From: Gordonia oryzae | GTDB taxonomy: Bacteria; Actinomycetota; Actinomycetes; Mycobacteriales; Mycobacteriaceae | NCBI RefSeq assembly: GCF_003797185.1 | Contig: NZ_RKMH01000011.1 | Coordinates: 124,001 to 188,000 of the forward strand | Length of the DNA: 64,000 nt | Direction: 5' to 3' | Shown here: positions 16,975 through 25,217 of the stretch, in pieces | Layout: every line of letters begins with the position of its first letter | Position numbering within the stretch: the first letter of the stretch is position 1 | The notes under the pieces: model-generated | Database searches by the model: none | Told to the model about the DNA's origin: nothing | The model's input: the letters and a program-made list of their open reading frames with translations, nothing else | Translations under genes and position numbers: made by a program

Positions 16975-17582
16975 GCCAAAATGCGGCGGCCCGACAGCGC
17001 ACGGCTGAGGGTGAGTTCATCGGCGAACTCCAGGTCGCCGCCCATCGGTAGCCCCGAAGCCAGACGCGTCACCGACAGCCCCGGGAAATCCTTGAGCATC
17101 CGCAGCAGGTACGTCGCGGTGGCCTCGCCCTCGGTGTTGGGGTCGGTGGCCACGATGATCTCGGTGACCTCGGTGCCGTCGTCGGTGGCGGCCAGCCGCC
17201 GCAGCAACTCGCGGATACGCAACTGGTCGGGGCCGATCCCCGACAGCGGGTCGAGTGCGCCACCGAGGACGTGATAGCGGCCGTGGAACTCCTTGGTCCG
17301 CTCGATCGCGTGAACGTCCTTGGGCTCCTCGACGACGCAGATCTTGGTCGCGTCACGTCGGGAATCCGAGCAAATCCGACAGAGGTTGTTCGCCGAGACG
17401 TTACCGCACTCGGCGCAGAAGGTGACGTTGTCGCGGACCTGGATGAGAGCCGCCACCAGCCGGTCGATCTCCTTCTTCTCGCCGGCCAGCATCGCAAATG
17501 CGATGCGCTGGGCACCCTTGGGGCCGAGCCCCGGTTGCTTGGCGAGCTCGTCGATCAGATCCTGGATGGGGCCCTCATACAT
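16971..17582 (-). CDS. recR: Recombination mediator RecR
   Basis: 203 residues, the normal RecR length. Order of features: N-terminal helix-hairpin-helix ([20 protein letters not shown], about 9-28), the C4 zinc finger [16 protein letters not shown] (about 55-70), then the Toprim domain with [32 protein letters not shown] and [18 protein letters not shown]. RecR, with RecO (and RecF), loads RecA onto SSB-coated single-stranded DNA in gap repair. It is preceded by ybaB (14 bp apart), the usual bacterial neighbour, and followed by an overlapping kinase-like gene. Confidence 0.97.
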   Translation of the reverse strand: MYEGPIQDLIDELAKQPGLGPKGAQRIAFAMLAGEKKEIDRLVAALIQVRDNVTFCAECGNVSANNLCRICSDSRRDATKICVVEEPKDVHAIERTKEFHGRYHVLGGALDPLSGIGPDQLRIRELLRRLAATDDGTEVTEIIVATDPNTEGEATATYLLRMLKDFPGLSVTRLASGLPMGGDLEFADELTLSRALSGRRILA

Positions 17583-17596
17583 CGGTGTGTCCTACC

Positions 17597-17965
17597 TCAG
17601 CCCAGGCCGGGCAGCCCGCCGCCGAGGCCTCCGGCAAGCGGTCCCATCTTCTCGCCGGCGAGTTCCTCTCGCTTGTTCGAGAGGTCGGCGAGTGCGCCGA
17701 GCAGCAGGTCCTGCAAGGTCTCGACGTCGTCGGGGTCGACGACCTTGGGGTCGATGGTGACCGCGGTGATCTCACCGGTCCCGTTGCCGGTCACTGTCAC
17801 CAAACCGTTGCCCGCGGTGCCGGTGACCTCGGTCGCCGCGATCTCGTTCTGTGCTTCGAGCAGCTTGGCCTGCATCTGCTGGGCCTGCTGTAGCAACCCG
17901 GCCATCGGGTTGTCGCCACCGGCACCGCCGCCGAAGAGTGCGCTGGGATCGAAAGGTTGATTCAC
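17597..17965 (-). CDS. YbaB/EbfC family nucleoid-associated protein
   Basis: 122 residues from the GTG at 17965. The core [19 protein letters not shown] plus the [20 protein letters not shown] strand region is the YbaB/EbfC fold, a small dimer that binds DNA and compacts the nucleoid. The C-terminus is a glycine/proline-rich tail ([15 protein letters not shown]) seen in actinobacterial members. It sits immediately before recR. In many bacteria dnaX-ybaB-recR are contiguous; here dnaX is 5 kb away on the same strand, as in mycobacteria. Confidence 0.93.
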   Translation of the reverse strand: MNQPFDPSALFGGGAGGDNPMAGLLQQAQQMQAKLLEAQNEIAATEVTGTAGNGLVTVTGNGTGEITAVTIDPKVVDPDDVETLQDLLLGALADLSNKREELAGEKMGPLAGGLGGGLPGLG

Positions 17966-18117
17966 GCGCCCCAGGGTAGTCGGCGTCGCCGCCGGGGCGC
18001 GCATGCCGGGCCGGACGGCACCATCACTACAGATTGCGCCGCAGCGAGCCGACACCCCGAAGAATTCGGGTCGCCCACCTGCTGACGTGGATTCTGCATT
18101 CGCCTCGCGCACCGAAC

Positions 18118-18453
18118 TCAGCGCAACAGGCGCTCGACGTGGGCCACGAGATCGTCAACGGTGTCGTCGCCGACCGGGGTGATCTCGAAGGACAGCTCCT
18201 CGTCGCCGAAAAGCCGGCTCGCGCGCGGGGTGAGGGCGAACTCGAGGCGATTGTGCTCGACACGACGCCATTGCCGGATCGCGTCGTAGATCGGGGCGCT
18301 GGCACCGGTGGAGATGCAGTACCGGTCGCCGGCACGGTCTCCGCCGACGAGTTCGCGTTGGATCTGAAAGCACGCCATCGACTCGTCGTCGATGAACACC
18401 ACCGCCTCGCAACCCAGGTCAGGGTGGCGTTCATAGGAGGCGAGGATGGTCAC
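18118..18453 (-). CDS. Small protein resembling Imm10-type immunity proteins
   Basis: 111 residues. The pattern is an N-terminal strand with [18 protein letters not shown], a middle part with [15 protein letters not shown], then [27 protein letters not shown] and a short C-terminal helix ([11 protein letters not shown]). Its size and order of elements (x-F-x-D-D-x5-Q-x-Q/R, then R/N-x-L-x-F-x-L-T-P-x-x-A) recall the Imm10 family of polymorphic-toxin immunity proteins. This is pattern memory, not a search, and no toxin gene is nearby. It lies in a conserved housekeeping block between ybaB and a pseudouridine synthase gene. It has no signal or membrane segment, so it is cytosolic. Confidence 0.6.
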   Translation of the reverse strand: MTILASYERHPDLGCEAVVFIDDESMACFQIQRELVGGDRAGDRYCISTGASAPIYDAIRQWRRVEHNRLEFALTPRASRLFGDEELSFEITPVGDDTVDDLVAHVERLLR

Positions 18454-18483
18454 GGGGGATAGCCTAACCAGTTCCTGCGATGG

Positions 18484-19437
18484 TCAGTGCAGACCGTCGG
18501 TGAGGGTGCGCCGGGTTTCGAATCGACGACGCTGCCCGGTCAACGGGTCGACGAACGACAGACTGTGGGCGACGAGTCGTAGGGGCGCGGAGAAGTCACC
18601 GTGCTCGGGACGCCCGGCCAGGTCGGGCCGGAGCACGGGGTAGAGCGGATCGCCGACGATCGGCACGTCGAGCAGCGCCATGTGCAGGCGCAGTTGATGG
18701 GTGCGGCCGGTATGCGGGACCAGCCGATACACCGACCCGCTTGCGGTTTGCTCGATCTCGGTGATCTCACTGATCGCGTTCACCGGGCCGTCGACGACGC
18801 GTGCCCGCAGATCACCGGCAGTTTTCTCGATCCGGTTGCCGACCACCCGGGTCTCGGCGACCCCCGCTGCGGGGGCCAGCGCCCGATACTCCTTCTCGGC
18901 CGCGCGCTGCGCGAACAGATCCTGATAGGCCGAACGCACCTCGGGTCGCAGCGTGAACAGCAGCACCCCTGCGGTGAGGCGGTCGAGCCGATGTGCCGGG
19001 GCAACGAGATCGGTGCCCAGTACACGGCGCAACCGCACCAACGCGGTCTGGGTGACGTGCTGCCCGCGCGGCATCGTCGCGAGGAAGTGTGGTTTGTCGA
19101 CCACGACGATGTTCTCGTCGCGATACAGGATCGGCAGATCGAAGGGAATCGAGATCTCGTCGGGCAGGTCGCGGTAGAGGTAGACCGACGTGTTGACACG
19201 CGCGGGCTGATCGAGCGTCAGCGGCCGACCGTCTGCGTCGACGATCTCGCCTCGTTGCGCGCGGTCGGCGAGGTCGGCGGCGGTCAGCTCCTGCAACGAC
19301 GGCGTGGCCCGCAAACAGTCACCGACCGTCGACGTCGGCCCCGACCGCAACACCACGCGGGTGGCGTCGACGCCGTCGCGCGGCGGCAGGGGTGACGGCC
19401 GCGCGCGACCGCGTTGTCTTCCGGTCCGGCGGCCCAC
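18484..19437 (-). CDS. RluA-family RNA pseudouridine synthase
   Basis: 317 residues from the GTG at 19437. The catalytic motif is PAHRLDRLTAGVLLF, with the essential Asp of the HRLD signature, followed by AAEKEYRALAP and, near the C-terminus, GRTHQLRLHMALLDVPIVGD, both RluA-family hallmarks. YRDENIVVVDKPHFLATMP opens the catalytic domain. The N-terminal 80 residues hold a poorly conserved S4-like region. It isomerises uridine in rRNA or tRNA; the target is not deducible. In my memory of the M. tuberculosis map this position is taken by an N-acetylmuramyl-L-alanine amidase gene instead. Confidence 0.9.
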   Translation of the reverse strand: MGRRTGRQRGRARPSPLPPRDGVDATRVVLRSGPTSTVGDCLRATPSLQELTAADLADRAQRGEIVDADGRPLTLDQPARVNTSVYLYRDLPDEISIPFDLPILYRDENIVVVDKPHFLATMPRGQHVTQTALVRLRRVLGTDLVAPAHRLDRLTAGVLLFTLRPEVRSAYQDLFAQRAAEKEYRALAPAAGVAETRVVGNRIEKTAGDLRARVVDGPVNAISEITEIEQTASGSVYRLVPHTGRTHQLRLHMALLDVPIVGDPLYPVLRPDLAGRPEHGDFSAPLRLVAHSLSFVDPLTGQRRRFETRRTLTDGLH

Positions 19438-19446
19438 CGCGTCGGG

Positions 19447-19923
19447 CTACTTTTCCAGTCGCGTCTTGAGATTCGCGAGCAGGGCGGCCTGGATGCGGGC
19501 GAGCCCCTTGGGCGCGAAGGTCTTCTCGAAGAAGCCACCGATGCCGCTGGCGTTGCTGTTCCACGTGGTCGTGGTGGTGACCTTGCTGCCCGAGCCGGAC
19601 GGCGACACCTGGTAGGTGGTCACCATCGACGAGTTCGCGTCCTTCTCGGTGATCGTGGCGGCGGCGTTCGGCCCGCTCGCTGAGCTCCCCGCGCCGGGTG
19701 ACACCGAGACGGTGGCCGAGACGTCACGCTGACGTTTGGAGGTCGCCTGCAAAATCCAGTGCACGACGGTGCCGTCGCCGTTACCGCCGCTGATCACCTG
19801 GTAGTCGCGGTACTGCTCGGGCAGGATCGCCGGCCGGGTGTCGACGTAGTCGGCGAGTGCGCCGATCACGGCATCCGGGGACGCGGCCACCTCTGTCGTT
19901 TGACTGGCGGAAATCTGACCCAC
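19447..19923 (-). CDS. SRPBCC family protein
   Basis: 158 residues. The GTG at 19923 is chosen because GAAGGAGTTGGGTCA precedes it, an excellent ribosome site, and the longer upstream frame overlaps the divergent gene. The sequence starts with the SRPBCC first strand and helix (ISASQTTEVAASPDAVIGAL), contains YQVISGGNGDGTVVHWILQA and TTTTTWNSNASGIGGFFEKTF, and ends with a basic helix (KGLARIQAALLANLKTRLEK). It corresponds by order to M. tuberculosis Rv3718c. A lipid or other hydrophobic ligand is likely. It is divergent from the FAD oxidoreductase/methyltransferase pair. Confidence 0.85.
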   Translation of the reverse strand: MGQISASQTTEVAASPDAVIGALADYVDTRPAILPEQYRDYQVISGGNGDGTVVHWILQATSKRQRDVSATVSVSPGAGSSASGPNAAATITEKDANSSMVTTYQVSPSGSGSKVTTTTTWNSNASGIGGFFEKTFAPKGLARIQAALLANLKTRLEK

Positions 19924-19950
19924 TGACCCAACTCCTTCACGATGTACTGA

Positions 19951-19980
19951 TTGGCGGGCGTGCAACTCAAGTCCTAGGCT
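19951..19980 (+). promoter_or_regulatory. Candidate promoter of the FAD oxidoreductase/methyltransferase operon
   Basis: TTGGCG (19951-19956) and TAGGCT (19975-19980) are spaced by 18 bp and end 6 bp before the GTG at 19987. This geometry would give a leaderless or nearly leaderless transcript, common in actinobacteria. Sequence match only. Confidence 0.35.
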
Positions 19981-19986
19981 AGCCAA

Positions 19987-21414
19987 GTGAGCTCGGCACA
20001 GATGGAGATGGGGGCAGCGGCATTCGACGAGGGTGTGGCAACCCTGCTGGCCAGCTACCGCGCCATCCCGCCACAGGCCACGGTCCGTCTGGCGAAGAAA
20101 ACCTCCAATCTCTTCCGCGCCCGGGCCAAGAACCCGCACCCCGGCCTCGACGTCTCCGGACTCGACCGGGTGATCTCGGTCGATGCGGCCGCCAAGACCG
20201 CCGATGTCGCGGGGATGTGCACGTACGAGAATCTCGTCGCCGCGACGCTGCCGTACGGGTTGGCGCCCAAGGTCGTTCCGCAACTCAAAACGATCACCCT
20301 CGGCGGCGCGGTGACCGGACTGGGCATCGAGAGCACCTCGTTCCGCAACGGTCTGCCCCATGAGTCGGTCCTCGAAATCGACATCCTTACCGGTCACGGC
20401 GAGATCATCACCGCGACCCCCACCAACGATGCTGCGGATCTCTTCTATGGATTCCCCAACTCATATGGGACGCTGGGTTATTCGGTGCGTTTGCGGATCG
20501 AGCTCGAAGAGGTCGCGCCGTACGTCGCGCTGCGGCATGTGCGGTTCACCGACCTGTCGGCGTTGCAAGAAACGATGGATGCCATCGTCACCGACCAGTC
20601 CTACGACGGCGAGCGTGTCGACTATCTCGACGGCACGGTGTTCAGCGCCGACGAGGCCTACCTGACGTTGGGTCGGCAGACAGATGAACCCGGCCCGGTC
20701 AGCGACTACACCGGGATGAACATCTATTATCGGTCCATTCAGCACGATTCGACGCACAACCCTCGGCGCGATCGGCTGACCATCCACGACTATCTGTGGC
20801 GGTGGGACACCGACTGGTTCTGGTGTTCCCGGGCGTTCGGTGCACAGGAGCCCCGTATCCGGCGGCTGTGGCCGAAAAGGTTGCTGCGCAGCAGTTTCTA
20901 CTGGAAACTGATTGGCTACGACCAGCGCTTCGACATCGCCGATCGTCTCAACAAGCGCAAGGGGCTACCCGCCAACGAGCGTGTCGTACAGGATATCGAG
21001 GTGCCGATCGAGCACACCACCGACTACCTCGACTGGTTCTTGACCACCGTGCCGATCGAGCCGATCTGGTTGTGCCCGTTACGGCTTCGGGAGAAGGAAG
21101 GCGGTAGCACACCCGAGGCAGATCCGCGACGGCCGTGGCCTCTGTACCCCCTGCAGCCCGAGCGCACCTATGTCAACGTCGGCTTCTGGTCGGCGGTTCC
21201 GGTGACCCCCGGCGATCCCGGGCACACCAACACACTGATCGAACGCAAGGTGGCCGAGCTCGATGGCCACAAGTCTCTGTATTCGGAATCCTTCTACAGC
21301 CCCGAGGACTTCGATGAGCTCTACGGAGGCGAGCACTACCGACTGCTCAAGAAGCGGTACGACCCACGCGGCCGGCTACTCGACCTCTATGCGAAAGCGG
21401 TGAAACGACAATGA
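19987..21414 (+). CDS. FAD-binding (VAO/DIMINUTO-like) oxidoreductase
   Basis: 475 residues; GTG at 19987, or ATG at 20002. The FAD-binding PCMH-type domain shows in DVSGLDRVISVDAAAKTADV, AGMCTYENLVAATLPYGLAP and TLGGAVTGLGIESTSFRNGL, with LEIDILTGHGEIITATP following. The C-terminal half contains EVPIEHTTDYLDWFLTTVPI in two parts and the PERTYVNVGFWSAVP segment. It resembles delta-24-sterol-reductase-like proteins and corresponds by order to Rv3719. The methyltransferase gene overlaps its stop by 4 bp. In other actinobacteria a partner pair of this kind makes 10-methyl fatty acids: the methyltransferase methylenates an unsaturated acyl chain and the oxidoreductase reduces it. That role is inferred here. 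Confidence 0.85.
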   Translation: MSSAQMEMGAAAFDEGVATLLASYRAIPPQATVRLAKKTSNLFRARAKNPHPGLDVSGLDRVISVDAAAKTADVAGMCTYENLVAATLPYGLAPKVVPQLKTITLGGAVTGLGIESTSFRNGLPHESVLEIDILTGHGEIITATPTNDAADLFYGFPNSYGTLGYSVRLRIELEEVAPYVALRHVRFTDLSALQETMDAIVTDQSYDGERVDYLDGTVFSADEAYLTLGRQTDEPGPVSDYTGMNIYYRSIQHDSTHNPRRDRLTIHDYLWRWDTDWFWCSRAFGAQEPRIRRLWPKRLLRSSFYWKLIGYDQRFDIADRLNKRKGLPANERVVQDIEVPIEHTTDYLDWFLTTVPIEPIWLCPLRLREKEGGSTPEADPRRPWPLYPLQPERTYVNVGFWSAVPVTPGDPGHTNTLIERKVAELDGHKSLYSESFYSPEDFDELYGGEHYRLLKKRYDPRGRLLDLYAKAVKRQ

Positions 21415-22733
21415 CGACGTACAAGGACAGCGCCGGGTCGAAAACCGATGCGCAGCAAGCCAAGATGACCCTTGCCCAGGTGTTCGAGTCCCTTGTGGGC
21501 GGCAATCTCAACATCCGCGTCACCGCCTACGACGGCAGTGCTGCCGGCCCTGAGGATGCCGAGTTCGGCCTGAACCTCGTGACGCCGCGCGGCACCACCT
21601 ACCTGGTGACCGCCCCCGGTGACCTCGGGTTGGCCCGCGCGTACGTCTCCGGCGACCTGGAGTTGATCGGCGCCCACCCCGGCGACCCCTACGGCGCGCT
21701 GCATGCCCTGGCTGCCGACCTCGAGTTCAAACGCCCCTCCCCGCTGGTGCTGGCGCAGGTGGCGCGGTCGCTCGGTATCGAACACTTCAAGCCGATCGCA
21801 CCGCCCCCGCAGGAGGCGCTGCCTCGCTGGCGTCGATTCGCCGAGGGGTTGCGGCACAGCAAAGCTCGTGACGCCGAGGTCATCCACCACCACTACGATG
21901 TCTCGAACACCTTCTACGAGTGGGTACTCGGATCGTCGATGACCTACACCTGCGCGGTGTACCCCGACCTCGACGCATCGCTGGAAGTCGCCCAGGAGAA
22001 CAAATACCGGCTGATCTTCGACAAACTGCGACTCAAGGCCGGTGATCGGCTCCTCGACATCGGTTGCGGCTGGGGCGGAATGGTCCGCTACGCCGCCCGC
22101 CGCGGAGTACACGTACTCGGCGTGACGCTTTCCGCCGAGCAGGCACAGTGGGCGCAGCAGGCCATCATCGACGAGGGGCTGTCCGAGTTTGCCGAGGTCC
22201 GCCACAGTGACTACCGCGACGTCACTGAGTCGGGATTCGACGCGGTGTCCTCGATCGGTTTGACCGAGCACATCGGCGTCCACAACTACCCGTCGTATTT
22301 CTCGTTCATGCGAGACAAGCTGCGAGACGGCGGAATGTTGTTGAACCACTGCATTACCCGTCCCGACAACGCCAAGAGTTCGCGGGCCGGGTCGTTCATC
22401 GACCGCTACGTCTTTCCCGACGGCGAGCTAACCGGGTCGGGCAAGATCATCTCCAAACTTCAGGATATCGGCGGCGTCGAGGTGCTGCACGAGGAAGACT
22501 TCCGTTACCACTATGCGATGACGCTGCGTGACTGGAATCGCAATCTCGTCGATCACTGGGACGAGGCCGTCGAGGAGGTCGGTGAGGGCACCGCGCGGCT
22601 GTGGGGCCTCTACATGGCCGGCTGCCGCATCGGCTTCGAGCGCAACATTGTTCAGCTACACCACGTACTCGGTGTCAAGCTCGACGACAAGGGTCGTCAC
22701 AAGCTGCCGCTGCGGCCGTGGTGGGACGCGTAG
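21411..22733 (+). CDS. Cyclopropane-fatty-acyl-phospholipid synthase-like methyltransferase
   Basis: 440 residues. The SAM-binding motif I is LLDIGCGWGGMVRYAARRG, preceded by the CFA-synthase signature IHHHYDVSNTFYEWVLGSSM and followed by GVTLSAEQAQWAQQ. SIGLTEHIGVHNYPSYF holds the conserved Glu/His and Tyr region of the active site. The N-terminal 150 residues form the lipid-interacting domain usual in full-length CFA synthases. It transfers the SAM methyl group to the double bond of membrane phospholipid acyl chains. Partnered with the overlapping FAD oxidoreductase, the product is more likely a 10-methyl branched chain (tuberculostearic-type) than a cyclopropane. The ATGA overlap with the upstream gene implies coupling. 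Confidence 0.9.
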   Translation: MTTYKDSAGSKTDAQQAKMTLAQVFESLVGGNLNIRVTAYDGSAAGPEDAEFGLNLVTPRGTTYLVTAPGDLGLARAYVSGDLELIGAHPGDPYGALHALAADLEFKRPSPLVLAQVARSLGIEHFKPIAPPPQEALPRWRRFAEGLRHSKARDAEVIHHHYDVSNTFYEWVLGSSMTYTCAVYPDLDASLEVAQENKYRLIFDKLRLKAGDRLLDIGCGWGGMVRYAARRGVHVLGVTLSAEQAQWAQQAIIDEGLSEFAEVRHSDYRDVTESGFDAVSSIGLTEHIGVHNYPSYFSFMRDKLRDGGMLLNHCITRPDNAKSSRAGSFIDRYVFPDGELTGSGKIISKLQDIGGVEVLHEEDFRYHYAMTLRDWNRNLVDHWDEAVEEVGEGTARLWGLYMAGCRIGFERNIVQLHHVLGVKLDDKGRHKLPLRPWWDA

Positions 22734-22783
22734 GGCGAGTACACCTGCAGCCGACGGGGCCAGCGGACGGTCACTACCCCGCT

Positions 22784-22825
22784 GGTCGAGGTGCTCAGGT
22801 GCGCCGGCACCGACACCTCGAGACC
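22784..22825. repeat. REP-like composite hairpin between convergent genes
   Basis: Outer arms GGTCGAGGTG (22784-22793) and CACCTCGAGACC (22814-22825) pair around an inner stem GGTGC/GCACC (22798-22802 and 22807-22811). The element sits between the stop codons of the methyltransferase and dnaX genes and could act as a bidirectional terminator. From memory, similar GGTCGAGGTG...CCTCGAGACC palindromes are dispersed in Gordonia and Rhodococcus genomes. Confidence 0.6.
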
Positions 22826-22846
22826 CCTTGAGCCACAGCTGGGTCG

Positions 22847-25153
22847 CTACTCGAGCGGCCGCGCACCCAACTCGGTCTGCAGTAGGTCAAGGGCGAGTTT
22901 GTCGGGGTCGATTCGCGCGTCGGGGGTGGCATTGTGCACGTCGGCGACCATCTCCGCCCGCTCGTCGTCACTGATCTCCTCGTCGGAGCGTGGCGCTTCG
23001 GGTTCCTCGGGTTCCGGATCGGGTTCGGGCGCGGGAGAACTTCCCTGCGCGGGGTCCGAGCGGACACGGCTCGGCCGCGAGAACGTCTGCCGCTTGGATG
23101 CGGCAACCGCCTGCGGCCGCGCGGTCGCGGGCCCCGGCGTCGAGGTGTCTCGGTGGACGGTGCGGACGTCGAGATCGGTGCCGAACACCTCCTGCAATGC
23201 CTCACGAATGATCGAGACCGCGTGCGGTGCAGACAACCTGCCCACCAACACGTCGATCGGGTGAGCGAGGACGACGGCGGTGCCGTCGAGATCGTCGACG
23301 ACCGCAGCCGACAGCATCGGTTCGAGGCTCTTCGACCGGGCCCGAACGGCGGTCCGCACCTCCTGGAATCGTTTGCGCACCGTATCGGTGTCAAGCCCCA
23401 ATTCCGGCTCCGGTGTGGGCTCGGGTTCCGGTGCGCTGCGCGGCGCCGCAGGGACCGGCTCGTCCGGGGGAACGTCGTATTCGTCGAACGGCTCGTCGGG
23501 TAGCGGGATCTCGTCGTCGAAACCGGCGACCTCCGGTATCGGCTCGGGTTGCGGCGTGGACTCCGGCCGAGACCGTGACGATGCTTGGGGGGCAGTCGGA
23601 TCCGGGGCTGACGACTGTGCCGCTGACTGTTCTGCCGCAGCTTTCTCCGCTGCCGCTCGCTCCGCTGCCGCTCGCTCCGCTGCGGCCTTCGCGACAGCAG
23701 CCTTCTCGGCCTCACGATCTGCCGCAGCCTTTTCTGCCGCAGCCTTTTCTGCCGCAGCTTTCTCCGCTGCCGCCTTCTCGGCTGCCGCGCGCTCGAGTGC
23801 CGCCCGCTCCGCCTCATCAGGCACACCACCCGACGGTGGCGTGTCCTGTTGTGCGACTGGATCGTCGATGCTCTTGCGTTGGGACGGCCGCACATACTTC
23901 GGAGGCGGCTCGTCGACGGGGGGTGCCGGGACAGGGGCCACCGGGGTCGGCCCCGACGAGACCGCCGGGGTCGGGTCCACCGATGCCACGGGTGCGGCCA
24001 CGACCACCCCGGACTCGATCCGCTCGAGACGGTGCAGTAGTGACACGTCGTCAGATGAGGCGGTGGGCAGCAGCATGCGCGCGCACATCACCTCCAGTAG
24101 TAGCCGCGGTGAGGTGGTGCCGCGCATCTCGCCCAGCGCGTTGTGGACGATCTCGGCGAAACGCGTCAGACCGCCGGGGCCGAGCCGATCGATCTGACTG
24201 CGCATCCGTGCCAGCTGATCGCCGGGCGCCTCCACCAGACCACGGTCGGCGGCATCTGGAACCGCTTGCAGCAGAATCAGATCCCGGAGGCGCTCGAGTA
24301 GATCGACGGCAAAGCGACGGGGATCGTGTCCGGCGTCGACAACGTGTTCCACCACGGTGAACAGCGCGGCTCCGTCGGCGACGGCGAGAGCGTCCACTGC
24401 GGAGTCGATCAGCGCGATGTCCGTGACGCCGAGGAGGGCGAGCGCGCGGTCGTAGGTGACGCCCTCGTCGCCGGCTCCGGCGAGGAGCTGATCGAGGATC
24501 GACAGCGAGTCGCGCGGCGAACCGCCGCCGGCGCGGATCACCAGCGGATAGACGTCGGCGGCCACCTGCACGCGCTCCTTGGCGCAGATGTCCTCGAGGA
24601 GCCCGCGCATCACCGGCGGGGCGAGTAGTCGGAACGGATAGTGATGCGTGCGCGAACGGATCGTCGGCAGCACCTTCTCCGGCTCGGTGGTCGCGAACAC
24701 GAAGATCAGATGCTCCGGCGGCTCCTCGACGATCTTCAACAGGGCATTGAACCCGGCGTTGGTGACCATGTGCGCCTCGTCGACGATGAACACGCGATAG
24801 CGCGACTCGGACGGGGCATAGAACGCACGATCCCGGAGTTCACGGGTGTCGTCGACACCACCGTGGCTGGCCGCGTCGAGTTCGATGACGTCGAGGTTGC
24901 CCGGCCCGCCCGGCGCGAGCGCCACGCACGACGAGCACTGACCGCACGGCGTCGATGTCGGGCCCTGCACGCAATTGAGCGAACGGGCGAGGATGCGCGC
25001 CGAGGACGTCTTGCCGCAGCCGCGAGGCCCGGAGAACAGGTAGGCATGATTGATCCGTCCGCTGTCGAGTGCGCGGCTCAAGGGGTCGGTGACGTGCTCC
25101 TGGCCCACGACTTGGGCGAACGTCGCCGGACGGTAGGTGCGATACAGGGCCAC
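22847..25153 (-). CDS. dnaX: DNA polymerase III subunits gamma and tau
   Basis: 768 residues. N-terminal clamp-loader AAA+ domain: Walker A GPRGCGKTSS (about 42-51), zinc module cysteines 61, 70, 73 and 76 (CVQGP...CGQCSSC), Walker B FIVDEAHMV, and the arginine-finger region. The domain III collar follows to about residue 365. The tau-specific part is long: a proline-rich segment, then an alanine/glutamate/lysine repeat (about 448-507), an acidic proline-rich stretch, and a C-terminal globular domain (about 590-690) that should bind the polymerase alpha subunit. The M. tuberculosis protein is nearer 580 residues (from memory), so the low-complexity linker is much of the difference. No slippery frameshift site for a separate gamma was noticed. 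Confidence 0.97.
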   Translation of the reverse strand: MALYRTYRPATFAQVVGQEHVTDPLSRALDSGRINHAYLFSGPRGCGKTSSARILARSLNCVQGPTSTPCGQCSSCVALAPGGPGNLDVIELDAASHGGVDDTRELRDRAFYAPSESRYRVFIVDEAHMVTNAGFNALLKIVEEPPEHLIFVFATTEPEKVLPTIRSRTHHYPFRLLAPPVMRGLLEDICAKERVQVAADVYPLVIRAGGGSPRDSLSILDQLLAGAGDEGVTYDRALALLGVTDIALIDSAVDALAVADGAALFTVVEHVVDAGHDPRRFAVDLLERLRDLILLQAVPDAADRGLVEAPGDQLARMRSQIDRLGPGGLTRFAEIVHNALGEMRGTTSPRLLLEVMCARMLLPTASSDDVSLLHRLERIESGVVVAAPVASVDPTPAVSSGPTPVAPVPAPPVDEPPPKYVRPSQRKSIDDPVAQQDTPPSGGVPDEAERAALERAAAEKAAAEKAAAEKAAAEKAAADREAEKAAVAKAAAERAAAERAAAEKAAAEQSAAQSSAPDPTAPQASSRSRPESTPQPEPIPEVAGFDDEIPLPDEPFDEYDVPPDEPVPAAPRSAPEPEPTPEPELGLDTDTVRKRFQEVRTAVRARSKSLEPMLSAAVVDDLDGTAVVLAHPIDVLVGRLSAPHAVSIIREALQEVFGTDLDVRTVHRDTSTPGPATARPQAVAASKRQTFSRPSRVRSDPAQGSSPAPEPDPEPEEPEAPRSDEEISDDERAEMVADVHNATPDARIDPDKLALDLLQTELGARPLE
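23631..23813. repeat. 15-bp tandem repeat encoding the AAAEK hinge of DnaX
   Basis: Imperfect 15-bp units such as GCCGCAGCCTTTTCT (minus-strand sense AGAAAAGGCTGCGGC) are repeated about a dozen times within dnaX. They encode five-residue steps (A-A-A-E-K, A-A-A-E-R). The protein would be a rigid single alpha-helix or coiled-coil spacer between the clamp-loader and polymerase-binding parts of tau. Repeats like this are prone to copy-number change. Confidence 0.8.
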
Positions 25154-25217
25154 TCATCGAGAGTACCGGCGAACCCCGACACTCCGACCCGCTCCCCCAC
25201 AGGTCGGATGAGGTCGA

